37,672 nt of DNA, taken from positions 1 to 37,672 of the forward strand of contig JAHFHC010000006.1 in assembly GCA_023247085.1 (NCBI GenBank), given 5' to 3'. Made by a program: the position numbers and the translations under genes. The first letter of the stretch is position 1. The number at the start of each line of letters is the position of its first letter. Positions 26,299 to 34,833 of the stretch are shown here, piece by piece. A model generated the notes under the pieces. It saw nothing but the letters and a program-made list of their open reading frames with translations. It was not told the DNA's origin and did no database searches. Source of the DNA: Microcaldota archaeon. Lineage in GTDB: Archaea; Micrarchaeota; Micrarchaeia; Norongarragalinales; UBA8480.

Positions 26299-26335
26299 TT
26301 TTAAATAGTATTACCATGGTAATACTATTGGTGAT
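26299..26335 (+). promoter_or_regulatory. RHH/PIN operon promoter with perfect 26-bp palindrome
   Basis: TTTTAAAT at 26299-26306 is a TATA box. Overlapping it, positions 26304-26329 form a perfect 26-base palindrome with half-site AATAGTATTACCA. GGTGAT at 26330-26335 then precedes the GTG start by three bases. The palindrome covers the region from TATA to the expected transcription start, the right place for a site bound by the ribbon-helix-helix antitoxin. Confidence 0.75.
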
Positions 26336-26338
26336 TAT

Positions 26339-26527
26339 GTGGAAAATATTTCTTTGAAACTTCCGCCAAAATTGGTTAAATCAATGGATGAATTAGTTGA
26401 AGAAGGCTGGTATTCTAATCGAGGAGATGTTATGCGCGATGCATTGCGCGAAAAAATACGCCAACTTAAATTAACACGGCTTGAAGCCGCCATAAAAGAA
26501 GATATAGCTTGGGGATTATCACAGTGA
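26339..26527 (+). CDS. Ribbon-helix-helix antitoxin
   Basis: 62 aa from GTG 26339. The strand I-S-L-K-L-P is followed by a helix (V-K-S-M-D-E-L-V) and by Y-S-N-R-G-D-V-M-R-D-A-L-R-E, the CopG/ParD-like second helix; the last 20 residues should hold the toxin. GGTGAT directly upstream supports the GTG start. Its stop codon overlaps the GTG start of the PIN gene as GTGA. It most likely represses its own promoter through the 26-bp palindrome. Confidence 0.87.
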   Translation: MENISLKLPPKLVKSMDELVEEGWYSNRGDVMRDALREKIRQLKLTRLEAAIKEDIAWGLSQ

Positions 26528-27000
26528 AAGCAATTAGTGACACTGGCCCCTTAATTCACTTAAATGAAATTAATTCGCTTAGTTCACTTAAGATTTTTCA
26601 AGAGGTTTTTGTTCCACCAGAAGTAGCTAAAGAATTACAAAATATGAATCGATTCCCAGGAATTAAACAAGTGCAATTAAAACAAAATAAAAGCATTGAT
26701 AAAATTGCATTAATTGCAGAAAAATTCGATATAAGTTTAGCAGAAAGCCAAGCGATCGCATTAGCAAAGGAACTTCATATTGAAAATTTATTAACCGATG
26801 ATTTAGATGCTAGAGATGCTGCTAAGGCAGTTGCATTAACGCCAGTTGGCACAATTGGAATTATAATTGCAAGTTGCAAGAAAAAAATAATTTCAAAAAC
26901 AGAGTGCGTTAATCGAATTAGGAATCTGCAAACAAATTCAAGTTTATTTGTAACATCAGAGCTTATAGCGTACGCAATAGACAAAATAAACAAAATGTGA
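26524..27000 (+). CDS. PIN-domain toxin, DUF3368-like
   Basis: 158 aa from GTG 26524, chosen because it overlaps the antitoxin stop as GTGA; a TTG at 26509 would give five more residues. S-D-T-G-P-L-I-H-L at the N-terminus, P-P-E-V-A-K-E-L, L-A-E-S-Q-A-I-A-L-A and L-T-D-D-L-D-A-R-D-A-A match the DUF3368 branch of PIN-domain proteins, and the acidic ligands are kept (D6, E37, E74, D92 or D93). That branch often pairs with UPF0175 antitoxins; here the partner is a ribbon-helix-helix protein. Expected to be an RNase. Confidence 0.85.
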   Translation: MKAISDTGPLIHLNEINSLSSLKIFQEVFVPPEVAKELQNMNRFPGIKQVQLKQNKSIDKIALIAEKFDISLAESQAIALAKELHIENLLTDDLDARDAAKAVALTPVGTIGIIIASCKKKIISKTECVNRIRNLQTNSSLFVTSELIAYAIDKINKM

Positions 27001-27001
27001 C

Positions 27002-27079
27002 GTGAGAAAAATAGATGGGTAGGGCAAAATATGCCAAGATACAAAAGTCGCTTGGGAAAGATTTAAGCAACTTCTTTGA
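27002..27079 (+). pseudogene. Decayed duplicate of the Nudix gene 3' end
   Basis: Reading from 27002 gives V-R-K-I-D-G-stop-G-K-I-C-Q-D-T-K-V-A-W-E-R-F-K-Q-L-L-stop, which lines up without gaps with the last 25 residues of the Nudix protein (V-E-K-I-A-L-S-G-K-M-C-P-D-T-K-I-A-W-E-K-F-K). Over 47 bases from 27022, 38 match the Nudix gene. An in-frame TAG at 27020 breaks it. It overlaps the 3' end of the S51 peptidase gene on the other strand. It marks a duplication or replacement event around the RHH/PIN pair. Confidence 0.85.
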
Positions 27080-27740
27080 ATCCATTCCAGCTATTTTTGT
27101 TTTGTGGCCCGAGCAACTTTATTTTTTTCCCTTTTACTAGCACGGCTTGGTTATCTGTAAGCGCAACAATTGGATACTTTGTTGTTTTTGCGGCTCTGTC
27201 AATTATTTTGCGGTATTTTTCTACGAAATGTGCCATGATTAAAAACGGCGCTAAGTTGATTCCCTTCGTATCTGTTAATCCGAATTTATCCCGTTTTGGT
27301 TCTTTCCATAATGCCATTTCAATTGAAGGACACGCAAGGTAACTTCCAGCACTGGCGCCTACATAGATGGCACCGCGTTTGATGTAAAATGGAATTAATT
27401 TATCAAAACCACTTTCGCGCGCATATTTAAGTAAAAAGAAAGTGTTTCCGCCGCTTACAAATATCAGATCCTTATCAGCTAATATTTTTTCAAGCTGTAC
27501 TTTGTTTTTGCCACGCAAATCTAAATCTACTATATGCGTTATGCCACAATCGCTAAGCGTTTGCTTGTCTCTTATAAGCCACCACGGTTCTTTTCCACCG
27601 TAAGTTTCCGGCGGCTCGCCATAAGCGCCAGTTACTACAAAAACGGCTTTAACCTCAGAAGGTTTTTTTGGCAATAATGAAAGAAAATCTTTTTTTATTT
27701 CTGGTGCTATTCCAGCAGAGGTTAGCAAAACAGTATTCAT
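27063..27740 (-). CDS. Peptidase S51 family (dipeptidase E/cyanophycinase-like)
   Basis: 225 aa from ATG 27740; a TTG three codons earlier has no support, and TTTAA about 23 bases upstream of the ATG suggests a leaderless start. F-V-S-G-G-N-T-F-F-L-L and G-A-S-A-G-S with nucleophile S130, then I-N-L-A-P-F-L-I-M-A-H-F with H171, match the S51 serine peptidases. PepE removes N-terminal Asp from dipeptides; cyanophycinases use another substrate, and the length fits PepE better. Cytoplasmic, no signal. Its 3' end overlaps the Nudix remnant. Confidence 0.88.
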   Translation of the reverse strand: MNTVLLTSAGIAPEIKKDFLSLLPKKPSEVKAVFVVTGAYGEPPETYGGKEPWWLIRDKQTLSDCGITHIVDLDLRGKNKVQLEKILADKDLIFVSGGNTFFLLKYARESGFDKLIPFYIKRGAIYVGASAGSYLACPSIEMALWKEPKRDKFGLTDTKGINLAPFLIMAHFVEKYRKIIDRAAKTTKYPIVALTDNQAVLVKGKKIKLLGPQNKNSWNGFKEVA

Positions 27741-27878
27741 AATAATCAAGCAAGCATATGTTAAAGTGTTTTGTACTATTTGAGCATTTCCAATAATTAA
27801 ACAATTAGCCTCGCTGGCCGGCTAACGCTGACTAGAACTATATAAAATTAAAGGATTTCAACAGCTTTTTTTCTAACA

Positions 27879-27888
27879 TATTAAAAAT
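27879..27888 (+). promoter_or_regulatory. TATA box of the 2OG-Fe(II) dioxygenase gene
   Basis: TATTAAAAAT is centred about 26.5 bases before ATG 27910, predicting a leaderless mRNA. A second A/T box, TATATAAAA near 27839-27847, would give a longer leader. Confidence 0.5.
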
Positions 27889-27909
27889 AGTAATTCTCAT
27901 AAAAATAAT

Positions 27910-28626
27910 ATGTTAAACGAAGAAATTGAGATCTTGCATCGCAAAGTACGTTTGTTTGATCTTGAAAGTTTGGGAATTAACCAAAACAAAGTGATTCGAG
28001 ATCTTAAGCCTACTTTTGAAGAATTACCTTTTGATGAACACGATGTAAGGGTTTTAGGTTATAGTCAAAGACCATTCAGAAGCCGGGCTATTACTGGCTT
28101 CATCTTAACAAAAACAAAGGATAGTTGGTTAATTAAACAAGAAGAAGTAAAAGTATTTTCACAAACTGTTGAAGATAAAAGAGCTAGCCCCCGTCGTTTC
28201 AAACGCATCTCGCAAAACGTATCAAATAATCCCGAGTTTGAAAAATTACTTTTAGGCGTAGCGCACTTGATAAACTTGCAATGCCCCGGATTTAACCGAC
28301 TGAAATTTATAGCGCATCAAGTAAGAATATTCGCTACACCAGAATCTAAAGGAAGCAATTCGCCAGAAGGAATTCATAAAGATGGATATGACTTTGTGGT
28401 TCCGGCTTTGGTAATCAATAGACAAGGGATAACTGGGGGAGAGAGCCAAATATATGGGCCAGATAAAGAAAAACTTCTTTTTAGCGCAACACTTCAACCG
28501 GGCCAAGCTTTGCTGCACGAAGACAAGAATGGACCGTTATATCACCAAGTAACCCCAATTGAAACAACTGCAGGAATCGATTATGGAGTAAGGGACATTT
28601 TTGGGTTTGATATTAAGCTCGTATAA
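27910..28626 (+). CDS. 2-oxoglutarate/Fe(II)-dependent dioxygenase (2OG-Fe_dioxy_2-like)
   Basis: 238 aa. The iron facial triad is visible as H156-x-D158 in P-E-G-I-H-K-D-G-Y-D and H212 in Y-H-Q-V-T-P; R228 in G-V-R-D-I-F-G-F likely binds 2-oxoglutarate. G-G-E-S-Q-I-Y and P-G-Q-A-L-L-H-E-D between them fit the PF10014-type family, whose best-known members hydroxylate free amino acids such as L-isoleucine. The substrate here is unknown. Stands alone on the plus strand and converges on a small zinc-finger gene. Confidence 0.87.
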   Translation: MLNEEIEILHRKVRLFDLESLGINQNKVIRDLKPTFEELPFDEHDVRVLGYSQRPFRSRAITGFILTKTKDSWLIKQEEVKVFSQTVEDKRASPRRFKRISQNVSNNPEFEKLLLGVAHLINLQCPGFNRLKFIAHQVRIFATPESKGSNSPEGIHKDGYDFVVPALVINRQGITGGESQIYGPDKEKLLFSATLQPGQALLHEDKNGPLYHQVTPIETTAGIDYGVRDIFGFDIKLV

Positions 28627-28644
28627 TGCGCTAAATTGAAATAA

Positions 28645-28776
28645 CTACTCCACAGCGTATTTTATTATTTCGAGTGAACATGCTTTGTGTTTTCTGCAGT
28701 ACTCTTCGCATTTTTTGCTGATGCTGTGCTCTCTATATTCTGATCCACATTCTCTACAAGCGTATAATCTAGCCAT
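28645..28776 (-). CDS. 43-aa zinc-finger-like protein
   Basis: A short gene with C7-x2-C10 and C23-x3-C27-x2-H30-x2-C33, enough to hold one zinc ion or more, followed by L-E-I-I-K-Y-A-V. GGTGA at 28788-28784 lies 7 bases before the ATG, which supports translation. I recall small proteins with C-E-x-[WY]-C-x-x-H-x-x-C-x-L-x-I-I-K in many archaea, of unknown function. It stands between the dioxygenase gene (convergent) and the aldolase gene. Confidence 0.8.
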   Translation of the reverse strand: MARLYACRECGSEYREHSISKKCEEYCRKHKACSLEIIKYAVE

Positions 28777-28801
28777 TATTTATTCACCACAAAATTTTTG
28801 T

Positions 28802-29722
28802 TCATGCTTTTCCACTGCTTCCTAATAATTTTATCCTGCCCTCCACTATATTTTGCATTAATTGAATTGAAGGAAGAAGTAACTTACGCGGGTCAAACTC
28901 GCGCGGATTTTTCATTATACTTTGACGCAACGCAGCGGTAAATGCAAGTCGGAGGTCAGTGTCTACGTTGACTTTGTTAATGCCGTTTTTCACTGATTTT
29001 TTCAACTCTTTTTCTGACACGCCTTGTACAGAGCCTAGGATTGCGCCAAAGTCTTGACTAAGTGAAACTAAATCTCGCGGGACAACTGAAGCGCCGTGGA
29101 GTACAAGCGGCATCTGGGTTGCTTTTTTAATAGTCGACAAGCGTTTTATGTCAAGCTGGTTTGTTGAATCATTAAATTTGTAAGCACCGTGAGAGGTTCC
29201 AATTGCGATTGCAAGTGCGTCTATTTCGGTCTCTGCAGCAAACTCGCTGGCTTTTTGTGGGTCAGTGTAAATAATTCGCCTTGACTTTACGGTATCTTCA
29301 GCTCCACCAATTGTGCCAAGTTCAGCTTCAACTGAAACGTTTTTTTCTCTAGCCATTTTTACAACTTGTTTGGTCAACTCGACATTTTTTTCAAATGGTA
29401 AAAGCGAACCATCGAACATAACTGACGAATAACCCGCGTCAATGCACTTTTTTATTAATTTTAAGTCAGCACAGTGATCCAAGTGAAGTACAACTGGAAC
29501 GCCAGGGTCAGCCGCTGCGGTTTTAGCAATACTGAAAAGGTAGTCAAATCCAGCGTAGTTTAATCCGCCTACACTTGTTTGTAAAATTACTGGCGCATCT
29601 TGCAGCTCTGCAGCGTCTATAATTGCTTTGGTGACTTCCAAGTTACTAGTATTGAAAGCGCCGACAGCGTAGTTCCCTTTGTTCGCCTTTTTCAATACTT
29701 CAGCAAGTGTAGCTAGCGTCAT
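28802..29722 (-). CDS. fba: Class II (zinc) fructose-bisphosphate aldolase
   Basis: 306 aa. Cleaves fructose-1,6-bisphosphate to dihydroxyacetone phosphate and glyceraldehyde-3-phosphate, or the reverse. V-V-L-H-L-D-H-C-A-D holds the catalytic Asp (D82) and zinc ligand H83; V-E-A-E-L-G is at 131-136, G-T-S-H-G at 175-179 with H178, and V-L-H-G-A-S at 207-212 with H209. The protein resembles the FbaA/GatY family, so tagatose-bisphosphate aldolase cannot be excluded. This class is mainly bacterial; most archaea use a class I enzyme or the bifunctional FBPA/P. TATA box precisely 26 bases before the ATG, so leaderless. Confidence 0.93.
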   Translation of the reverse strand: MTLATLAEVLKKANKGNYAVGAFNTSNLEVTKAIIDAAELQDAPVILQTSVGGLNYAGFDYLFSIAKTAAADPGVPVVLHLDHCADLKLIKKCIDAGYSSVMFDGSLLPFEKNVELTKQVVKMAREKNVSVEAELGTIGGAEDTVKSRRIIYTDPQKASEFAAETEIDALAIAIGTSHGAYKFNDSTNQLDIKRLSTIKKATQMPLVLHGASVVPRDLVSLSQDFGAILGSVQGVSEKELKKSVKNGINKVNVDTDLRLAFTAALRQSIMKNPREFDPRKLLLPSIQLMQNIVEGRIKLLGSSGKA

Positions 29723-29744
29723 AACAGTAGTAAAACAAGGATTG

Positions 29745-29753
29745 TATTTAACC
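29745..29753 (-). promoter_or_regulatory. TATA box of the aldolase gene
   Basis: GTTAAATA on the minus strand is centred about 26 bases before the ATG at 29722, indicating a leaderless transcript. Confidence 0.55.
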
Positions 29754-29813
29754 CTTAAGAAACAAGTAGCTTTGACTTTTTAGTTTTTTGTTTAGCTTTT
29801 CAGTTACTTTGTT

Positions 29814-32800
29814 TTAGCTTTTGACTTTAAATGTAATCAATTTTTCGGATGTGTCAAGTGACTTCGTGTAGATTTTGACATTGTTGGCATCTTTGCACGT
29901 TTCAACTTTATTTTCACGCGCCCACAAGTCACCGAAATTACAATCCTGGTAAACAAAATAAGAGCCTAAATTATTCTGCCAAGGAGTACAAGTTTTTCCG
30001 TTTATCGCTACATACGCGCGATTGGGCAACGCTTTTTCTTCAGTTGCAGCATTAGCAATCCAAGAACCTATTAAGCCAAGAAAGCGGGTTCCTACAAGCG
30101 TGTTACAAGCGGCAGCTATTACAGATGCACCTGGAGCTGCGTCTGGCGCCACTATAGGCGCCGCAAAGGGAGTTTCATAACAAACCTGTTGGAAAGGTAG
30201 AAAATATCCCCCGAGAATAAATTCATTGACAGCTGCGCCGGCTACTGCAAGTGTTGATTCAGCTACTAAGTCACAACCAGTTGGACCATCCGCTAATGCA
30301 GATTGTATACCATACGTTGCTCCAATTGCTGTTGCTCCAGCAGTTAAAGCGCAACCAAGTTCTTTGGGACTACAAGCAGTTTCCTTTGCAATCCCTGCAG
30401 CGGTACAAGCAGCAGGACCCGCAGGGGTAGTAACCGCCGGTGGTGAACAAGCAGTAGCCGCGGTTGCTATCGCCGCTTCGCATGTATGTTGGGCTATAAC
30501 CGTACAAGCAGAAGTAGCCGCGCAACCCGCAACGTAGCAAGAACCGAGTTCAGCTACTAGTTTCAATATTTTTGTGCCTTCAACTGTTTTGTGGAAGGTG
30601 TTTACAGTGAATGTATTTCCATCGCAAAGTGCGCCTGCATCACCTTCTGTTAAACCATAGTAGGTTCCGTCGCCGCAAGTGGCAAGGCAGCTTTGACGCC
30701 AAGTTAATGCATTGCCTTGCAAGGGTTGTTCAGGTGCAGCGCATTGTTCGTCGTAATAATCAATTGAACTTATTGACAGTGGCGTGGCTTTTGTTTTCCA
30801 TTGATAACCTTGAGCGGTTTTTTCGTAATTTATTGAAATTGAATAAACTCCTTGTTGGCTTTTGCCATCAGAGTCTTTAGTAGCGAATTCAACTGACTCT
30901 AAATTTGCTTTGTGTTCTCGGTTTACACCTAGATACGCTGCGCCTAGTTGGTAGGAAAAGTCTTTATTTGGTTCAAAAGCTGAAAATGGAAACGTTTTGA
31001 ACTTGCAATTTGCATCAGAATCGCAACCAAGTGGAGCACGGCGAAAAACAGTGTTCGCTGCGATTATACGCGCTTCGTGCAGGGCGTTGGCTAGTTGCTG
31101 AGATTCAATTTCTTTATCGAATAAGTCTTCAGTGAACAAGCGAGGGGAATATGGTGGCGAAGGTGAATTTAGCTCCTGGCTAAGGTCTTTACCGCCTGAA
31201 AGAGTGCTTTTGGCGTTTGTTGAACGAGGTTGTTGTAAAACTATGCTTGAGCCTGAATTGTCATTTAAGTAACCTGTGTTTCCACCAATGAAAACAGATG
31301 AATCGCGCGTGTGCTGTCGGTTTACAAGCATTGCCCATAACTGGTGGGGGGTTTCAGACAATAAATTGCCAGTATCGCCTAAGTCATCGTCTGGTTCGCT
31401 GAAGATGCGCTGTGTTTGTAAACCCCTATAAAAATCTGTGTCCATTTGGCTGGCGACACCCGGATGTAGCGAAACGTGAATCGGAAACTCGTTTATTGAT
31501 GTACCACAAGTGAGTTTGACGTTGAGTTTAGCATTTGCCTCGTTTACTGTATTTAAGTCAACGCTGTACGCTGAGCAGCCGCTTCCAGATGCATCGTATT
31601 TTAGTAACTTTAAGCCGCGTTTCGAATCGCCAGTTGCAAAGTCGTCAGGTGCATCCGTGATTTCAAAGCAAGTTGAGTCTTGTGTTAATTGCAAGAGGAA
31701 ATCATTTTCGCCACCCTCGCATTGTGAAGAAGAATAGTTAAGGCGCAAGAGAACCGCGTCTGCTGGGAAAATTGGGTCAGTGTACATTTGAATTGAATTT
31801 CTAGTTTGTTGGCTTGACGTGCTTTGTTCTTTTAGTGAAAATGAATTTGTGTTTGTTTCAAAACTAATTGTATAGAAATTTGGCAAGCCAGCGAGTTGTA
31901 CAAGTGGTTCTGGGGGAGCAGTTACTTCAATTGGTAACTCTAGGCTTATTTTATTTCCGTAAACGAGTTTGAGTTTTTCAGAGGCTTTTTTGTTTTGTAC
32001 AGCTGACGAAATTGTTCCGTGTATTTTAAATTTGTCGGAAGTGGTTTCAAATTTGTTTTCTCCTGTGTTTATTGAACCAATTTCAGTTGTGTGGCCTGGG
32101 TCAAGTTGAAGCACATCTGCGGGCGGGCTAAATGATAACACTGAGGGAGTTTGTTGGAAGTTTAGCACTTCGTAATTTATTTCTAGATTTTTGCCAGTTT
32201 CTTGAGTTGGTCTTGCAGCTAGTGAAGAAAATGAAATTGTTTCTCCTTGTTGGAGTGACGCTTTGATGCACGCGTATGCATTGCACTTCGCTTGTTCTTT
32301 TTGTTCTACTTTTAATGGAATTGACTCTGTTCTGCCGTCGCACCATTTTTTGTCACTTGAAGAAAAGCTTTCTTTGAGGGTTAAATCATATGGAAAACGA
32401 ATTGTTTTTGCGCTATCAGCAGTATTATCCGCTTGGAAAATAGTCAGCGAGAAATACTGGAGGCTAGTTGCACCTGGAGAAAGCGCCATTATTGGGATTG
32501 TTGTTTCCACGAAGTCACTTTGAGTAGAGGCAATTGACCCCCCTCCATAAATCCATTTGTATACCCCAAAACCGTTTTGTTCGACATTTGAATCACATTG
32601 GCCAGTTGAAGCGGATTGCGATGCGTTGACAATAGGCGAGTAGAAAATTGAGCCAGGTAATGCATTGTCTGGAGATGAGAAAAGGAGCCCGGCAGGTGCA
32701 TTGTCAGAAGTGATTGATTCACCGACATTACCGATTCTCGCGTATAACCCATATTGGTTTGCAGTTGTTCCTTTATTTGTACGAAGCATAAACTTAGCGG

Positions 32801-34784
32801 CATATTGTTTTCCAATAGCTAGTGACTCGCTGGCGTCAAGTTTTCTTCCAGTGTCAGGTTCGAAAATTCCGCTAAATGCAAGTTGTTCTTGAAATGAAGT
32901 GGGAAATAGTTTAAGTTGAACTGGAATGTGCTGTAGTGGCTCAGCCTGGAATTCAATGCTTGTTGAATAATAATTGTCAAGAGACGCGCTGGCAACATAA
33001 CTAATTCCAGACACTAGCGACAAGGTACATGATGGCGAGTTTACTGTAAACGAACAATTTGTCGAAGGCAATTCAACTAACTCAGTTGGACTTGCTTTGT
33101 AAAACAACTGCAGTTTAGCAGAAGTTAATGGATTGCTAGTAGCATAATCAACGACACTAAAAGCAACTGTTCCACTTGGCGGCTTGAGTATAATTTTGTT
33201 TGTTGAACTATTGTAAGGCGTGAAAGCTAGTTGACCAAGAAAAGTATTTTTCTCTGAACGAATTAAAACAGGGGTTCCAATTGGAACGTTGCCGAAAGAT
33301 GCGTTGCCGTTATAGTCACTTGTAATTGAAACAGGCGAAAAAACGTTTGTTAAAAATAGTGAAAGCGAAGCATATGGAACGGGCTTATCTTGAAAATCAA
33401 CTGCGGATAATCCAATAGTTGCAGAATTGTTCGTTAAAGCGGTTTTGAGGTTTAAGGTAAATTGAGTTGTGTTTGAAGGAAGCAGCGAACTAACAAACCG
33501 CAAGTGTTTGTTATCAGTTGCAGCTATATAGAAGCTACCGGCTGGCAAATCGCTGAAATTCCCTTGGCCATTAATTGTTTTTTTAGTGATTATCGCGTTT
33601 TGACTTGACAATATGTAAACGTCGCTGCTAACTTGTGTGCTGCCTGAATCGTCAAGTAGTTTCACAAAAAAATCAAATGAATTTTGGCTTGTTGGGATTT
33701 GTAATGTCACATTAAATTCAAGCGAGTCATTAAGCGCATATTCAGGCGTAAGCGTTGTGACAAAACCCTCGGCTTCTACTGCCGCGTATAGTTTAACTGG
33801 ATTAAACGAGGGAGTGGAAAATACCGCTGCTCCTGCTGAGTTGGTTTTAAGTTGGCCTAAACTTGTTTTTGAAAAAGAATTGTAAATAACCACTAATGCA
33901 TTTGGAACTGGAAAAAGCCCATGGTCAGTTAGTGTATTTACGTTTACGCGAATTGAAGAATTTTTACTATTAACTACTTCTGGGTCAGTCGGCGAAAAAA
34001 TGTGCTGGCGTTGCTGGGCAAGCGCATTGAGGTTAGCAGACTTGCCTTTGATTATCTCTAGCAATGTTATAGTTTTTACGCGATTAGCAACTGGCAAAAA
34101 AGAAAGGCTCGCACTTCCATATTTTGCAGCTGAAACATTTACACTTATAGATACATTTGGCTTAACAATAAGCGCAGCATAGCCGCTTGAATTTACGCGC
34201 GTTGTTTTCAATGCTTCACCATCACTGTATTCAACTTGGCTCGTTGTAACCGGCGCGCCCACTGAATTTTGCACAAAGAGGAAAGCAACGCTAATTGGAC
34301 GCTTTGCACTTAGCATCTTGACAGTTTGTTGTCTGCCGTTTTGTAAAAATACAAACGCAACTGATGGCTCAAAATCCGTTGACGAATCTACACGTAAACT
34401 ATATTTTTTGTCAGCTGGCAAATTGAACTCAGCAACGCCATTTACAGTTATTGAAGTCTGTGAAAGCCCAGCGTCAACAGCGTCTATAGCAGTTAATGTA
34501 ACGCTTATTCCATTAAGTGGTTGACCTTCTTCGTTTACAAGTTTAATTGAAAAAAAGCTTGTGCCGGAGTTTAAAGAAAATGAAGAAGTTGAAGCAATTA
34601 AACCAATTCCGATTAATGCCATGCCGAAAATGGCAAATAGCACTAATATGCTCGGCACCCCTTTTAGTTCAATAGGAGTTACGAATTTAGAAAAAATAGG
34701 TATGCCCGTTGTTTTTTCTATTTTTTCGCATAGATCCCAGTAACTGTTGTTCAAATTTTGCCAAAGTTCCCCAAGTATTTTCAT
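29814..34784 (-). CDS. Giant membrane-anchored surface protein 3
   Basis: 1656 aa. The cytoplasmic 1-41 segment, then a span at 43-64 with K-G-V-P-S-I-L-V-L-F-A-I-F, are alike in plan and sequence to surface protein 2. Beta repeats of the carboxypeptidase-regulatory/Ig type fill about 70-620, then comes the core: V-N-R-Q near 31305-31330, T-V-F-R-R near 31030-31055, I-S-S-I-D-Y near 30745-30775, C-G-D-G-T-Y-Y. A Cys/Ala/Gly-rich hydrophobic stretch at about 30050-30540 shares T-T-P-A-G-x-A-A with protein 2. The last residues are charged and carry no second anchor that I can identify. It starts 49 bases after the stop of the next surface-protein gene, so the two are probably one operon. Confidence 0.9.
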   Translation of the reverse strand: MKILGELWQNLNNSYWDLCEKIEKTTGIPIFSKFVTPIELKGVPSILVLFAIFGMALIGIGLIASTSSFSLNSGTSFFSIKLVNEEGQPLNGISVTLTAIDAVDAGLSQTSITVNGVAEFNLPADKKYSLRVDSSTDFEPSVAFVFLQNGRQQTVKMLSAKRPISVAFLFVQNSVGAPVTTSQVEYSDGEALKTTRVNSSGYAALIVKPNVSISVNVSAAKYGSASLSFLPVANRVKTITLLEIIKGKSANLNALAQQRQHIFSPTDPEVVNSKNSSIRVNVNTLTDHGLFPVPNALVVIYNSFSKTSLGQLKTNSAGAAVFSTPSFNPVKLYAAVEAEGFVTTLTPEYALNDSLEFNVTLQIPTSQNSFDFFVKLLDDSGSTQVSSDVYILSSQNAIITKKTINGQGNFSDLPAGSFYIAATDNKHLRFVSSLLPSNTTQFTLNLKTALTNNSATIGLSAVDFQDKPVPYASLSLFLTNVFSPVSITSDYNGNASFGNVPIGTPVLIRSEKNTFLGQLAFTPYNSSTNKIILKPPSGTVAFSVVDYATSNPLTSAKLQLFYKASPTELVELPSTNCSFTVNSPSCTLSLVSGISYVASASLDNYYSTSIEFQAEPLQHIPVQLKLFPTSFQEQLAFSGIFEPDTGRKLDASESLAIGKQYAAKFMLRTNKGTTANQYGLYARIGNVGESITSDNAPAGLLFSSPDNALPGSIFYSPIVNASQSASTGQCDSNVEQNGFGVYKWIYGGGSIASTQSDFVETTIPIMALSPGATSLQYFSLTIFQADNTADSAKTIRFPYDLTLKESFSSSDKKWCDGRTESIPLKVEQKEQAKCNAYACIKASLQQGETISFSSLAARPTQETGKNLEINYEVLNFQQTPSVLSFSPPADVLQLDPGHTTEIGSINTGENKFETTSDKFKIHGTISSAVQNKKASEKLKLVYGNKISLELPIEVTAPPEPLVQLAGLPNFYTISFETNTNSFSLKEQSTSSQQTRNSIQMYTDPIFPADAVLLRLNYSSSQCEGGENDFLLQLTQDSTCFEITDAPDDFATGDSKRGLKLLKYDASGSGCSAYSVDLNTVNEANAKLNVKLTCGTSINEFPIHVSLHPGVASQMDTDFYRGLQTQRIFSEPDDDLGDTGNLLSETPHQLWAMLVNRQHTRDSSVFIGGNTGYLNDNSGSSIVLQQPRSTNAKSTLSGGKDLSQELNSPSPPYSPRLFTEDLFDKEIESQQLANALHEARIIAANTVFRRAPLGCDSDANCKFKTFPFSAFEPNKDFSYQLGAAYLGVNREHKANLESVEFATKDSDGKSQQGVYSISINYEKTAQGYQWKTKATPLSISSIDYYDEQCAAPEQPLQGNALTWRQSCLATCGDGTYYGLTEGDAGALCDGNTFTVNTFHKTVEGTKILKLVAELGSCYVAGCAATSACTVIAQHTCEAAIATAATACSPPAVTTPAGPAACTAAGIAKETACSPKELGCALTAGATAIGATYGIQSALADGPTGCDLVAESTLAVAGAAVNEFILGGYFLPFQQVCYETPFAAPIVAPDAAPGASVIAAACNTLVGTRFLGLIGSWIANAATEEKALPNRAYVAINGKTCTPWQNNLGSYFVYQDCNFGDLWARENKVETCKDANNVKIYTKSLDTSEKLITFKVKS

Positions 34785-34833
34785 TTTCTACTATCACATT
34801 TTTCATATTAGCGGATATCTTTTGCTATTCTTG

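Noticed and set aside
10311-34784. Idea that the giant proteins are polyketide or peptide synthetases or CRISPR effectors
   Set aside because: They have a single N-terminal span, beta repeats, many N-x-S/T sites and Cys-rich ends, with no catalytic motif.
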